The notes beneath the pieces were generated by a model that saw only the letters and a program-made list of their open reading frames with translations, did no database searches and was not told where the DNA came from. DNA of 64,000 bases from Actinoplanes aureus (GTDB lineage: Bacteria; Actinomycetota; Actinomycetes; Mycobacteriales; Micromonosporaceae): assembly GCF_015704865.1 (NCBI RefSeq), contig NZ_JADQTO010000011.1:186001-250000 (forward strand). Direction: 5' to 3'. Below, piece by piece: positions 1 to 8,490 of the stretch (position 1 is the first letter of the stretch; each line of letters opens with the position of its first letter). The position numbers were made by a program, and so were the translations under genes.

Positions 1-374
1 CGCATCGCCTTGCGGTCGACGAATCCGAGCCAGCCGAGCGGGCCCTTGCGCAGGATCTCCCGGCCGATGCTCAGGTTGGTCGAGATGTCCTGCGGGTCCA
101 CCAGGGCCAGGTCCTGGTAGACCATCTGGATCCCGGCGTCCGCGGAGTCGCTGGGGGAGTGGAACTGCACCTCTTTGCCGTGCACGCGGATCGTGCCGCC
201 GCTCGGCCGGTGCGCGCCGGACATCACCTTGAGCAGGGTGGACTTGCCGGCGCCGTTGTCGCCGAGCAGGCCGACCACCTCGCCGGGGTTGACGTGGAAG
301 TCGATGCCGGCCAGCGCGCCGACGTATCCGTAGTGCATGTCGATGCCGCTGAGCTCGAGAGCGGGAGACGTCAT
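1..374 (-). CDS. Sugar ABC transporter ATP-binding protein (partial, C-terminus beyond window)
   Basis: This is the energising ATPase of a ribose/xylose-type (CUT2) sugar importer, peripheral on the inner membrane face. About 124 residues are visible from an ATG at 374; the rest lies beyond the left edge. Walker A (GDNGAGKST) is at residues 38-46 and a Q-loop stretch (MVYQDLALVD) follows near residue 100, a wording typical of RbsA/FrcA-like ATPases. The start lies two bases after the stop of the upstream permease gene, so the two are translated as one operon with the binding protein. Substrate cannot be read from the sequence. Whether there is a second ATPase half, as in RbsA, cannot be seen. 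Confidence 0.9.
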   Translation of the reverse strand, partial: MTSPALELSGIDMHYGYVGALAGIDFHVNPGEVVGLLGDNGAGKSTLLKVMSGAHRPSGGTIRVHGKEVQFHSPSDSADAGIQMVYQDLALVDPQDISTNLSIGREILRKGPLGWLGFVDRKAM

Positions 375-376
375 GT

Positions 377-1429
377 TCACACCTGCTTCTTGTGCACCGA
401 GAGGTTGGCGCTGGCCATCAGCCGGTTCGACACGCTGGTCTGCACGACGCGCTCCAGCAGCAGGGAGGCGAGCAGCAGCACGCCGGTGGTGACGGTGGCC
501 CAGTAGGGCTGGATGCCGCGGATGGTCAGGCCGTTGGCGATGGTGGCCAGGATCAGCGCGCCGACCAGGACCCGGGGGAGGCTGCCACGCCCGCCGGTCA
601 GCGCGACGCCGGCCAGGGCGACCGCGGTCAGGGCGTTGAAGATGATGCTGGGGCTGGCCTCCGGGGTGGCCTCGGTGGTGATCGCCGCGGTGACCAGGCC
701 GCCGAGCGCGGCGCACAGGCCGGAGATGACGAAACCGAGGACCTTGTACCGGTCGCTGTGGATGCCGGAGCGGCGTACCGCCTCGGCGTTGCCGCCGACC
801 GCCATCAGCCGGATGCCGTCCCGGGTACGGGTCAGGAACACCGTCCCGACCAGGAACAGCAGACCGACGATGTAGACCGGGGCGGGCACCCCGAGGTAGC
901 GGTCGGTGCCCATGAACGTCAGGCCGGTCAGCCCCGGGAAGGTGTAGCCGCCGGCGATCACCGCGGCCAGGCCGGACAGCGCCGACAGCGTGCCGATGGT
1001 GACGATGATCGGGTTGAAGCCGCGCAGCGCGATCAGCCCGTTGACCAGCCCGACGAGCACACCGCAGGCCAGACCGGCGACCAGGGCCAGCCAGATCGGC
1101 TGACCGTTGGTGATCAGCCAGCCGGCGACGCAGGCGGCGAAGGCGGCGGTGCCCGGCAGCGACAGGTCGAGCACACCGGTCATCACGCCGAAGCCCACGC
1201 CGGCCGCGAAGATCGCGGTGAGGGCGGCCGCGTTCGCGATCAGCAGCGCGTTGTCCAGGGTGGCGAAGTACGGCGCGCACCAGAACGAGAAGGCCACGAT
1301 GATCAGGCCCCACAGCACGAAGATGCCGCGATCCCGGACGAACACCAGCGCGGTGACCGCGCGCGGCATGTCATGGCCGGTGGGAACCGGGACGTCCGCT
1401 TTCTCCACGGGAGCGGCGGTCACGGTCAC
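377..1429 (-). CDS. Sugar ABC transporter permease (RbsC/XylH type)
   Basis: This integral membrane permease of a CUT2 sugar importer is 350 residues long, normal for the BPD_transp_2 family, with about nine or ten hydrophobic segments starting near residue 35. The family signature GGNAEAVRRSGI lies near residue 213. The GTG start overlaps the stop of the binding-protein gene by four bases (GTGA), so translational coupling is likely, and the ATPase gene follows two bases after the stop. The ligand is unknown; the divergent catabolic operon with a GH1 glycosidase suggests a sugar or glycoside, by inference. Confidence 0.93.
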   Translation of the reverse strand: MTVTAAPVEKADVPVPTGHDMPRAVTALVFVRDRGIFVLWGLIIVAFSFWCAPYFATLDNALLIANAAALTAIFAAGVGFGVMTGVLDLSLPGTAAFAACVAGWLITNGQPIWLALVAGLACGVLVGLVNGLIALRGFNPIIVTIGTLSALSGLAAVIAGGYTFPGLTGLTFMGTDRYLGVPAPVYIVGLLFLVGTVFLTRTRDGIRLMAVGGNAEAVRRSGIHSDRYKVLGFVISGLCAALGGLVTAAITTEATPEASPSIIFNALTAVALAGVALTGGRGSLPRVLVGALILATIANGLTIRGIQPYWATVTTGVLLLASLLLERVVQTSVSNRLMASANLSVHKKQV

Positions 1430-2412
1430 TGCCCACTTCCCGCGGTGATCACCTTCTGCGGCACGACGATCTGCTGTCCCGGCTTGGCGGGGTCGGCCAT
1501 CATCGCGGTCAGCGTGTCGAACGACTGCACCATGTCGGCCTCGAACTGGAGCGCCACCGACGCGTAGATCTTGCCGTCCTTGACCGCCTCCAGCACCTCG
1601 TCGTTGCCGCCGGTCTCGGTCACGCAGGTCAGCTCCTTGCCGGCGGCGGCGTACGCGCCGAGTGCGCCGAGCGCGGCCTCGTCGTTGGTGCCGAGCAGCG
1701 CGTTGGCGCCCGGGTTGCCCTGTAGCGCGCTGCCGACGTCGGTCTGCGCCTTGGCCCGATCGGTGACGGCCACCTCGGTCACGATCTCCGCTCCCGGCGC
1801 GGTGGCGGCCAGAGCGTCCTTCTGCGCCTTCTCCACCTCGGCCTTACCGGCGGTGCCGGCCACGCCGACGGTCAGGATGACCTTGGCCTTGCCGCCCAGC
1901 TTCTCGTTGACGCACTTGCCGAGCTGCTCGCCCATGGCCTTGCCCTGGGCCTCGTAGTCGATCCGGTCGAAGGTCACGCCCGGCTGCATGCCGGACAACC
2001 CGTAGTCCTCGGGTACGCCGTTGAGCAGCAGCGGGATCTTCTTCTCCTGGGCGGTCTTCACCAGGTCGGACAGTGCGGCCGGCTGGACCGCGATCACCCA
2101 GGCGCCGCTGGCGCGGCCGGACTCGATGACGCTCTTCAGGTCGGTGAGCTGCTTCTGCGGGTCGAGGTTCGGGTCCTGGACGAGGACCTCGTACCCGTGG
2201 CCCTTGCCGTAGCCCTGCACGCCTTCGGACAGGCCCTTCATGGCCGGGATCTTCAGCGCGAGCGGGGAGAACACGATGGTCTTGGTGGAGTTGCCGGAGC
2301 CCGCGGCGGCGGATCCGTCGGCCGGCTGGGTTCCGCCGGAACTGCACGCGGTCACGAGAAGAAGGCTGCTGACGGAGAGAGCGGCAGCGCGGCCGTAGTT
2401 TTTCAAATCCAT
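1426..2412 (-). CDS. Sugar ABC transporter substrate-binding lipoprotein
   Basis: This is the extracytoplasmic binding protein of the importer encoded downstream. A lipoprotein signal peptide ends in LLVTAC, with lipidated Cys at residue 23. The mature part fits the Peripla_BP_4 (ribose-binding) fold: alternating blocks such as GAWVIAVQPAAL and NALLGTNDEAALGALGAYAAAG. I chose the ATG at 2412 because GGGAG lies five bases upstream; a GTG two codons earlier is possible. Length (328 residues) is normal. It is the first gene of the minus-strand operon and is divergent from the catabolic operon at 2593. Confidence 0.92.
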   Translation of the reverse strand: MDLKNYGRAAALSVSSLLLVTACSSGGTQPADGSAAAGSGNSTKTIVFSPLALKIPAMKGLSEGVQGYGKGHGYEVLVQDPNLDPQKQLTDLKSVIESGRASGAWVIAVQPAALSDLVKTAQEKKIPLLLNGVPEDYGLSGMQPGVTFDRIDYEAQGKAMGEQLGKCVNEKLGGKAKVILTVGVAGTAGKAEVEKAQKDALAATAPGAEIVTEVAVTDRAKAQTDVGSALQGNPGANALLGTNDEAALGALGAYAAAGKELTCVTETGGNDEVLEAVKDGKIYASVALQFEADMVQSFDTLTAMMADPAKPGQQIVVPQKVITAGSGQ

Positions 2413-2439
2413 GTCCACTCCCGGGGCTATGAGCGACAG

Positions 2440-2449
2440 CTGTTAACAG
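2440..2449. promoter_or_regulatory. Short palindrome in divergent promoter region
   Basis: CTGTTAACAG is a perfect 10-bp palindrome within the 180-bp gap separating the importer operon (minus) and the catabolic operon (plus). It could be a regulator site controlling both. No regulator gene is adjacent, so this rests only on symmetry and position. Confidence 0.3.
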
Positions 2450-2592
2450 ACGTGTGCTGGGTCACAGAGAACACGGAGGTGTCGGAAGGCGGAACCCGCT
2501 CCGCGGTGATGCCAGGCATCGCCGTCCGAGCTTTCTCCCGTCAGCCGGTGCGCACCTAGCGTGAGGAGGTCACCGAACGAGGAGGACTTTTC

Positions 2593-2883
2593 ATGGCATA
2601 CGTCGTCAGCGCCACGTGGATCGCCGAGCCCGGCCAGGAGGCCGTCGTCCTCGACGCGATCGAGAAGCTGACCCCGCTGTCGCGGGCGGAGCCGGGCAAC
2701 CGCTTCTACCAGGCGTACCAGGATCCGGCCGAGGCGAGCGTCTTCCACCTGTTCGAGGTCTACGACGACGAGGACGCCTACGCCGCGCACGGTGCGTCGG
2801 AGCACTTCCAGACGTACGCGTTCGGCCAGGCGATCCCGGTGCTCGCCAAGCGTGAGCGCGCCTTCTACACCACGATCGGCTGA
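2593..2883 (+). CDS. Antibiotic biosynthesis monooxygenase-family protein (putative quinol monooxygenase)
   Basis: This 96-residue protein belongs to the ABM/YgiN dimeric ferredoxin-like barrel family. Visible family features are the N-terminal strand AYVVSATWIAEPGQEAVVLDAIEKL, the central PGNRFYQAYQDP and the helix pair DDEDAYAAHGASEHFQ. Members act as cofactor-free monooxygenases on quinols or as accessory proteins. A strong AGGAGG ribosome site lies eight bases before the ATG. It is the first gene of a plus-strand operon of ring-cleavage-type enzymes, six bases ahead of the next gene. The exact reaction is not determinable. Confidence 0.85.
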   Translation: MAYVVSATWIAEPGQEAVVLDAIEKLTPLSRAEPGNRFYQAYQDPAEASVFHLFEVYDDEDAYAAHGASEHFQTYAFGQAIPVLAKRERAFYTTIG

Positions 2884-2889
2884 CCTGAG

Positions 2890-3873
2890 ATGAGACTGGC
2901 TGCGTTCCGCCTCGCGACCGAGCCCGACGGCGTACGCCGGGTCGGCCTGGTCGTCGGCGAGGGTCCCGACTGGTGGCTGCACCCGTTCGCGGACGGCACC
3001 GACCTGGTCGAGCTGCTCGCCGCCGACCGTGCCGACCGGGAAGCGGCGGCCGACGCCGCCGCCCGCGGCGACGGGCTGCGGCCGGCCCAGGTGCGGCTGC
3101 TGCCGCCGGTCTACCCGGTGGCGATGCGCGACTTCCTCACCTTCGAGCAGCACGTGGCCGGCGTCGGCAAGGGCATGCAGGGGCACGAGTTCGTGCCGGA
3201 CGAGTGGTACGCCGCCCCGTCGTTCCTGTTCATGGCCCCGCACGCGGTCACCGGTGGCTACGACGACGTGGCCATCGCGCCGGACACCGAACGGTTCGAC
3301 TACGAGCTGGAACTCGCCGCGGTGATCTGCCACGACGTCCGCAACGTCAGCCCGGAACAGGCCCGGCGGGCGATCGGCGGCTACTGCGTGATGAACGACT
3401 GGTCCGCCCGGGACGTGCAGGGCCGGGAGATGAAGCTCGGCCTCGGCCCGTCCAAGGGCAAGGACTTCGCCACCACGATCGGGCCGTGGGTGGTGACCGC
3501 CGACGAGCTCGACGACTTCCGGGACGCGGACGGGTTCCTGGATCTCCAGATGACCGTGAAGGTCAACGGCACGGTCACCGGCAGCGACCGGTCCGGGCAC
3601 ATGGGCTGGTCGTTCGAGCAGATGGTCTCGTACGCGTCCCGCGCCTCCTGGGTCAAGAAGGGCGAGGTGCTGGCCTCCGGAACCTGCGGGTCCGGCGCCC
3701 TGGCCGAGGGGTGGGGCCGCACCGGCGAGCTGACCCCGCCGCCGCTGCGGGTCGGTGACGTCGTCGAGATGACCATCGAGCGGCTCGGCACGATCCGCAA
3801 CCGGATCGTCGCCGGCACCGAGACCGTGCCGCCCATCGTCCCGGCCCGCCGCCGCGTCCGCGAGGAGGTGTGA
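2890..3873 (+). CDS. Fumarylacetoacetate hydrolase-family protein
   Basis: This 327-residue FAH-superfamily enzyme is expected to cleave or isomerise a beta-diketo acid or ring-cleavage product in a metal-dependent way. The metal ligands are visible as YELEL (E139, E141) and NDWSARD (D170). The C-terminal core ends in the family-typical GDVVEMTIERLGTIRNRIV. It lies between a monooxygenase and an aldehyde dehydrogenase, with extradiol dioxygenase downstream, which fits a meta-cleavage or homoprotocatechuate-like pathway. It runs into the next gene with one base between stop and start. Substrate is inferred, not shown. Confidence 0.88.
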   Translation: MRLAAFRLATEPDGVRRVGLVVGEGPDWWLHPFADGTDLVELLAADRADREAAADAAARGDGLRPAQVRLLPPVYPVAMRDFLTFEQHVAGVGKGMQGHEFVPDEWYAAPSFLFMAPHAVTGGYDDVAIAPDTERFDYELELAAVICHDVRNVSPEQARRAIGGYCVMNDWSARDVQGREMKLGLGPSKGKDFATTIGPWVVTADELDDFRDADGFLDLQMTVKVNGTVTGSDRSGHMGWSFEQMVSYASRASWVKKGEVLASGTCGSGALAEGWGRTGELTPPPLRVGDVVEMTIERLGTIRNRIVAGTETVPPIVPARRRVREEV

Positions 3874-3874
3874 C

Positions 3875-5221
3875 ATGTCCGAGGTCGTGACGCGGGACCC
3901 GGCGACCGGCCGGGAGCTGCGCCGCTACCCCGCCCACGACGACGCGGTGGTGGAGCGGGCCCTGGCGGAGACGTCCGCCGCCGCGCGGACCTGGGCGGCG
4001 GTCGAACTGCCGGACCGGCTCGCGATGCTGCGCGCGGCCGGCAAACTGCTCACCGAGCGTCGCGACGAGTACGGCTCCCTGATCACCGCCGAGATGGGCA
4101 AGCCCCTGGCGGAGTCGCTCGCCGAGATCGACAAGTGCGCCTGGAACTGTACGGTCGTCGCCGACCTGGCCCGCGGCTGGCTCGCGGACAGCGAGATCGA
4201 GTCGGGCGCCGGCCGCTCCTGGATCTCCTATGAGCCGCTCGGCGTGATCTTCGCGGTGATGCCGTGGAACTTCCCGTTCTGGCAGGTCCTCCGGTTCGCC
4301 TGTGCCGCGCTCGCGGCCGGGAACGCCGCGCTGCTCAAGCACAGCCCGGACGTCACCGGCTGCGCGCTGGCCGTCGAGGCGCTGTTCACCGATGCCGGGG
4401 CGCCCGCCGGGCTGTTCCGGTCCCTGGTGATCGAGGGTGCGCGGGTGCCCTCGGTGAGCGCCCGGATCGTCGCCGATCCGCGGATCGCCGCCGTCACACT
4501 CACCGGCAGCGAGCGGGCCGGATCCGCGATCGCCCAGGCGGCGGGCGCCGCCCTGAAGAAGACCGTCCTGGAACTCGGCGGATCGGACCCGTTCGTCGTC
4601 CTCGCCGGCGCCGACATCGCCGGCGCGGCCGCTGCCGCCGCCCGCTCCCGGTTCGGCAACGCGGGCCAGAGTTGCGTGTCGGCCAAGCGGTTCATCGTCG
4701 TCGACGAGGTCGCCGAGCGGTTCGTCTCCGCGCTGCTCGCCGAGACCGCGAGGCTGGAGATCGGCCCGCTGGCGCGCGCGGACCTGCGGGACACCGTGGT
4801 CCGGCAGATCGACGAGAGCGTCGCCGCCGGAGCGCGGCTGCTGACCGGCGGGCGGGCCGCCGCCGGTCCCGGCTTCCACATGGAGGCGACCGTCCTCGAC
4901 CACGTCACGCCCGGCATGGCGGCCTTCACCGAGGAGACGTTCGGGCCGGTCGCGGCCGTGGTCCGGGCCCGCGACGACGATCACGCCGTCGAACTGGCCA
5001 ACGACACCGAGTTCGGCCTGGGCTGCTCGGTCTGGGGCTCGGCCGGCCACGCACTCGCCGTCGGCCGGCGGATCCGCTCCGGTGCGCTGTTCGTCAACGC
5101 ACCGGTCGCCTCCGACCCGCGGCTGCCGTTCGGCGGCATCGGCCGCAGCGGCTACGGCCGGGAGCTGTCCGCCGAAGGGGTTCGCGAGTTCACCAACGTG
5201 CGGACGGTGGTGGTGGCATGA
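3875..5221 (+). CDS. NAD(P)-dependent aldehyde dehydrogenase (semialdehyde dehydrogenase-like)
   Basis: This 448-residue protein of the ALDH superfamily oxidises an aldehyde to the acid. The oxyanion Asn is in MPWNFPFW, the general base Glu in LELGGSDP (E233), and the catalytic Cys in GNAGQSCVSAKRF (C267). The LELGGSDPF and TEETFGPVAAV motifs resemble succinate-semialdehyde dehydrogenases. The ribosome site (GAGGAGG) lies within the end of the preceding gene. Its stop overlaps the next start (ATGA). In this operon it probably oxidises a semialdehyde from ring cleavage, an inference from context. Confidence 0.92.
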   Translation: MSEVVTRDPATGRELRRYPAHDDAVVERALAETSAAARTWAAVELPDRLAMLRAAGKLLTERRDEYGSLITAEMGKPLAESLAEIDKCAWNCTVVADLARGWLADSEIESGAGRSWISYEPLGVIFAVMPWNFPFWQVLRFACAALAAGNAALLKHSPDVTGCALAVEALFTDAGAPAGLFRSLVIEGARVPSVSARIVADPRIAAVTLTGSERAGSAIAQAAGAALKKTVLELGGSDPFVVLAGADIAGAAAAAARSRFGNAGQSCVSAKRFIVVDEVAERFVSALLAETARLEIGPLARADLRDTVVRQIDESVAAGARLLTGGRAAAGPGFHMEATVLDHVTPGMAAFTEETFGPVAAVVRARDDDHAVELANDTEFGLGCSVWGSAGHALAVGRRIRSGALFVNAPVASDPRLPFGGIGRSGYGRELSAEGVREFTNVRTVVVA

Positions 5222-5502
5222 GGCTGGACCACGTCGGCCTCACCGTCGGCGACCTGGACAGGATGCGCGACTGGTACGCCACCGCGCTCGGCCTGACCCC
5301 GGAATTCGATTTCGCGCTGCCGGAGCACGCCTTCCGCGGCGTCCTGCTGCGCGGCGCGGGTTACCGGCTCGAGCTGCTGGAACGTGCCGGCAGCACCGGC
5401 CGCCCGTCGCCGGAGCCCGGTGTCCGGATGGCCTATCTGGCCGATCCGGAAGGCAGCCTGGTGGAACTGCTCGATCGCGGCCGCGCAGCGGGCGCGTCGT
5501 GA
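5218..5502 (+). CDS. Small VOC-family (glyoxalase-fold) protein
   Basis: This 94-residue single-module vicinal-oxygen-chelate protein begins MRLDHVGLTVGDLDRMRDWY, the usual first beta-alpha unit, and ends in MAYLADPEGSLVELLDR, carrying the expected metal-ligand Glu. Only one to one and a half babbb units are present, so it probably functions as a dimer. It overlaps the aldehyde dehydrogenase stop by four bases and the next reading frame by four bases, indicating tight coupling. The function could be an epimerase, isomerase or resistance-type role; nothing in the sequence decides. Confidence 0.82.
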   Translation: MRLDHVGLTVGDLDRMRDWYATALGLTPEFDFALPEHAFRGVLLRGAGYRLELLERAGSTGRPSPEPGVRMAYLADPEGSLVELLDRGRAAGAS

Positions 5503-5633
5503 CCGGGCGGCTGGCCGGCAAGATCGCCCTGATCACCGTGGTCAACGCCGCCGTCTACCTCGCCTCCGACGAATCCGCCTGGGTCAGCGGAGCACATCTG
5601 GTCGTCGACGGAGGCGGCTCAGTTCTTGGTTGA
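5499..5633 (+). pseudogene. Internally deleted short-chain dehydrogenase remnant (44 codons)
   Basis: The frame starts at a GTG that overlaps the VOC stop (GTGA) and reads VTGRLAGKIALITV, the first strand of an SDR. It then continues directly into VNAAVYLASDESAWVSGAHL and VVDGGG, the extreme C-terminal SDR motif. The glycine loop, the NAG motif and the catalytic Ser-Tyr-Lys are all missing, about 190-200 residues, yet the reading frame is intact and ends in TGA. An in-frame deletion inside a once full SDR gene is the simplest reading. A stable peptide is possible but unlikely; an assembly collapse cannot be excluded. Confidence 0.75.
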
Positions 5634-5643
5634 AAGGAAAGTC

Positions 5644-6591
5644 ATGTCCCACCTCAACGAGTACGGCATCACCCACCTGCGGCACGTCGACCTGGCCGTG
5701 CCCGACTACCAGACCCAGCGCACCTTCTACCGCGACACCTGGGGCCTCACCGAGGTCGGCACCGACGGCGATCTGTCCTACCTGGCCGCCGAGGGCTCAC
5801 CGGAGCAGTACATCGTCCGGCTGCGCAAGGCCGCCGAGAAGCGTCTCGACCTGATCGCGTTCGGCGCCACCGACCCGGCCGCCGTCGACGCGCTCGCCGC
5901 CAAGCTCGCCTCCGACGGCGTCCAGCTGGTCGGCCAGCCCGGCAAGTTGCAGACCGCCGGCGGCGGCTACGGCTTCCGGTTCTTCGACATCGACGGCCGC
6001 ACCATCGAGATCTCCTGCGACGTCGAGACCCGGCAGCACCGGGCGGTCGAGGAGGGCGAGGCCATCCCGGTACGCATCTCGCACGCCGTGATGAACTCCG
6101 ACGACCCGAACCGCACCCGCGCCTTCTACGAGCAGCACCTCGGCTTCAAGCTGTCGGACACGCTCTGGAGCCAGCACATGGGCGAGATGATGCACTTCAT
6201 GCGGTGCAACGACTGGCACCACAGCCTGGCCATCGCCCGCGGCCCGCACACCTCGGTGCACCACGTCTCCTTCGAGATGCGTGGCCTCGACGAGTACATG
6301 CGCGGCACCGGCCGGGTCATGCGGGCCGGCATCAAGAAGATCTGGGGCCCCGGCCGGCACCTGGCCGGCAACAACACCTTCACGTACTTCCTCGACCCCA
6401 GCGGCAACACGATGGAGTACACCACCGAACTGGAGCGACTGGAAACCGACCAGTGGCACCCCGAGCTCCACGACATCGCCGACCCCAACGTGCAGGACCA
6501 GTGGGGCACCGCCGACCCGATGAGCGAGATCATCGCGAAGGACAGCTTCAACGACCCGGACCGCGGCCTGTTCGTCGCGCCGCCGGTCTGA
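5644..6591 (+). CDS. Extradiol ring-cleavage dioxygenase (catechol 2,3-dioxygenase type)
   Basis: This two-module VOC protein of 315 residues is expected to cleave a catechol-type ring next to the hydroxyl pair using Fe(II). The N-terminal module begins THLRHVDLAVPDYQ; the C-terminal catalytic module carries His147 (RISHAVM), His206/207 (VHHVSFEM) and Glu258 (TMEYTTE), the 2-His-1-carboxylate set. The ATG at 5644 is preceded by GAAAGGAAA; a TTG at 5626 is a poorer choice. It follows the SDR remnant and precedes an SDR, all on one strand. The ring substrate is unknown. Confidence 0.88.
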   Translation: MSHLNEYGITHLRHVDLAVPDYQTQRTFYRDTWGLTEVGTDGDLSYLAAEGSPEQYIVRLRKAAEKRLDLIAFGATDPAAVDALAAKLASDGVQLVGQPGKLQTAGGGYGFRFFDIDGRTIEISCDVETRQHRAVEEGEAIPVRISHAVMNSDDPNRTRAFYEQHLGFKLSDTLWSQHMGEMMHFMRCNDWHHSLAIARGPHTSVHHVSFEMRGLDEYMRGTGRVMRAGIKKIWGPGRHLAGNNTFTYFLDPSGNTMEYTTELERLETDQWHPELHDIADPNVQDQWGTADPMSEIIAKDSFNDPDRGLFVAPPV

Positions 6592-6597
6592 GCGCCG

Positions 6598-7320
6598 ATG
6601 TTCCGTCTGGACGGCAAGGTCGTCGTGGTCACCGGCGGTGCCCGCGGGCAGGGCGCCGCCGAGGTGGCCGCGCTGCGGGAAGCCGGCGCCACCGTGATCG
6701 CCACCGACGTGCTCGCCGGGGACGGCGTGCGGCACCTGGATGTCCGTGACCCGGACGGCTGGGCCTCGCTCGCGGCGTCTCTCGACCGTGTCGACGCCTT
6801 GATCAACAATGCCGGGGTGGCCGGCCGGGAGCGGCTCCCGAACGTCGACCTGGCGAACTGGGACCGCACCTTCGCGATAAACGTGACCGGGCCGATGCTC
6901 GGCATCCAGGCGCTGGTCCCGCTCATGCCGGCCGGGTCGTCGATCGTCAACGTGTGCTCGGTCGCCGCGGTCTCCGGGCACGTCGCGGCCGCGTACACCG
7001 CCAGCAAATGGGCCCTGCGCGGCCTCACCCGGACCGCGTCGCTGGAGCTCGGCCCGCGCGGCATCCGGGTCAACGCCGTGCTGCCCGGACTCATCGAGAC
7101 GCCGCTCATGGCGAACGCCTCGCCCGCCTTCCGGGGTGCCGCACTCGCCGAGATCCCGCTCGGGCGCACCGGAACCGTCGACGACGTCGCCGGGCTGATG
7201 GTCTTCCTGGTCTCGGACGCGGCGGCCTACATCACCGGCGCCGAGATCGTCGTCGACGGCGGGCTCACCGGACACGTCTCCCACAAGGGCATCGCCGACG
7301 CGATCGCCCCTCCGGCCTAA
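6598..7320 (+). CDS. Short-chain dehydrogenase/reductase
   Basis: This classical SDR of 240 residues is complete. The cofactor loop is TGGARGQG near residue 12, the structural motif is NNAG near residue 73, and the catalytic set is the Ser of VCSVAAVSG with YTASK. The C-terminus has the usual TGAEIVVDGGLTGH. It starts seven bases after the dioxygenase stop and is followed by an alpha/beta hydrolase, so it belongs to the same operon. It probably oxidises a ring alcohol or diol, or reduces a ketone; which one cannot be told. Confidence 0.9.
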   Translation: MFRLDGKVVVVTGGARGQGAAEVAALREAGATVIATDVLAGDGVRHLDVRDPDGWASLAASLDRVDALINNAGVAGRERLPNVDLANWDRTFAINVTGPMLGIQALVPLMPAGSSIVNVCSVAAVSGHVAAAYTASKWALRGLTRTASLELGPRGIRVNAVLPGLIETPLMANASPAFRGAALAEIPLGRTGTVDDVAGLMVFLVSDAAAYITGAEIVVDGGLTGHVSHKGIADAIAPPA

Positions 7321-7332
7321 GGATCTGCGCAG

Positions 7333-8490
7333 ATGTTCGAGTACTTTCCCGGCAACTACATCTGGAACCTGGGCGTGGTGGCCACGCTCAACTCGGGCGG
7401 CACCATCGACGAGGTGGACCGGGCCTGCCGGCCCATCCGCGACCTCGCCGAACAGGGCTCCGATGTGGGCACCGAAGAATTCATGCGGTCCTGGCGGCGG
7501 GTCGCCGACCAGGTCGAGCAGCAGGCCGTCGAGGCCGAGAAGGCCGGGCACAGGCGGACCGCCGGGCAGAAGTACCTGCGGGCCGGTGCGTATCTGTGCC
7601 AGGCCGAGCGGATGCTGTCGAACTCGTCGCCGGAGCGCCTCCCGACCTATCGGCACCTGCTCGAGGTGATGGAGAAGTCGTTCGAGCTGATCGACCCCCG
7701 CACCACCCGGGTGCGGATCCCGTTCGAGGGGACGACGCTGCCCGCGTACTTCACCAACGCGTCGACCGACGGCCGGCCGGTTCCGACGATGATCATGTGG
7801 AACGGTCTCGATTCGACCAAGGAGCACATGTACACCTCGGGGTGGCCTTCGGAGATGGCCGCGCGAGGAATCTCGGTGTTGCAGGTCGACTGCCCGGGCT
7901 CCGGGGAGGCTCTGCGGTTGCAGGGGCTGACCTCGCGGGTGGAGACCGAGGACTGGGCCGCCGCCTGCGTCTCGTTCCTGGAGGCGCGCTCCGACGTCCG
8001 ATCCGACCGGATCGGTCTGGTCGGCTGGTCGCTCGGCGGCTACTACGTGCCGCGTGCGGCCGCGTTCGAGAAGCGGCTCGCGCTCGCGGTGGCCTGGGGT
8101 GCCAACCACAACTGGGGTGAGGTGCAGAAGAAGCGCCTCGAACGGGAGGGGGAGAACCCGGTTCCGCACTACTGGGAGCACGTGCTCTGGGTGTGGGGTT
8201 CGCCGGACATCCCGGCATTCGTGGAGAAGGCCGTGCGGGTCAATCTCAACGGTGTCATCGACAAGATCACCTGTCCGCTGCTGATCACGCACGGGACGAA
8301 CGACCGGCAGATCAGCGTGGCGTACGCGCGAGAGAGCTTCGCCAAAGCGATAAACGCCCCGAAGAAGGATCTGCGGCTCTTCACCCCCGAGGAGGGGGCG
8401 ACCGAGCACTGCGGACTGGACCACCTGCCGCACGTCGCCGCCTACACCGCCGACTGGATCGAGGACACCTTGCGAGAACTGGATGCCTGA
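7333..8490 (+). CDS. Alpha/beta hydrolase resembling 2,6-dihydroxypseudooxynicotine hydrolase
   Basis: This 385-residue hydrolase has an N-terminal helical cap region (residues 1-110) followed by an alpha/beta-hydrolase core. The nucleophile is Ser233 in GWSLGGYY, the acid is likely Asp324 (HGTNDRQIS) and the base His359 (ATEHCGLDH). Length, cap and the GWSLGGYY elbow resemble the C-C bond hydrolase of nicotine degradation and the related FrsA/DUF1100 group. In an operon with ring-cleaving enzymes, cleavage of a carbon-carbon bond next to a ketone is a reasonable inference. Its end overlaps the GH1 start by eight bases. Confidence 0.8.
   Translation: MFEYFPGNYIWNLGVVATLNSGGTIDEVDRACRPIRDLAEQGSDVGTEEFMRSWRRVADQVEQQAVEAEKAGHRRTAGQKYLRAGAYLCQAERMLSNSSPERLPTYRHLLEVMEKSFELIDPRTTRVRIPFEGTTLPAYFTNASTDGRPVPTMIMWNGLDSTKEHMYTSGWPSEMAARGISVLQVDCPGSGEALRLQGLTSRVETEDWAAACVSFLEARSDVRSDRIGLVGWSLGGYYVPRAAAFEKRLALAVAWGANHNWGEVQKKRLEREGENPVPHYWEHVLWVWGSPDIPAFVEKAVRVNLNGVIDKITCPLLITHGTNDRQISVAYARESFAKAINAPKKDLRLFTPEEGATEHCGLDHLPHVAAYTADWIEDTLRELDA

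Noticed and set aside
5797..8433. An 878-codon open frame on the minus strand across the catabolic genes
   Set aside because: It is antisense to four well-supported enzymes (dioxygenase, SDR, hydrolase) and has the Arg/Gly/Val/His-rich make-up of a GC-driven shadow frame.
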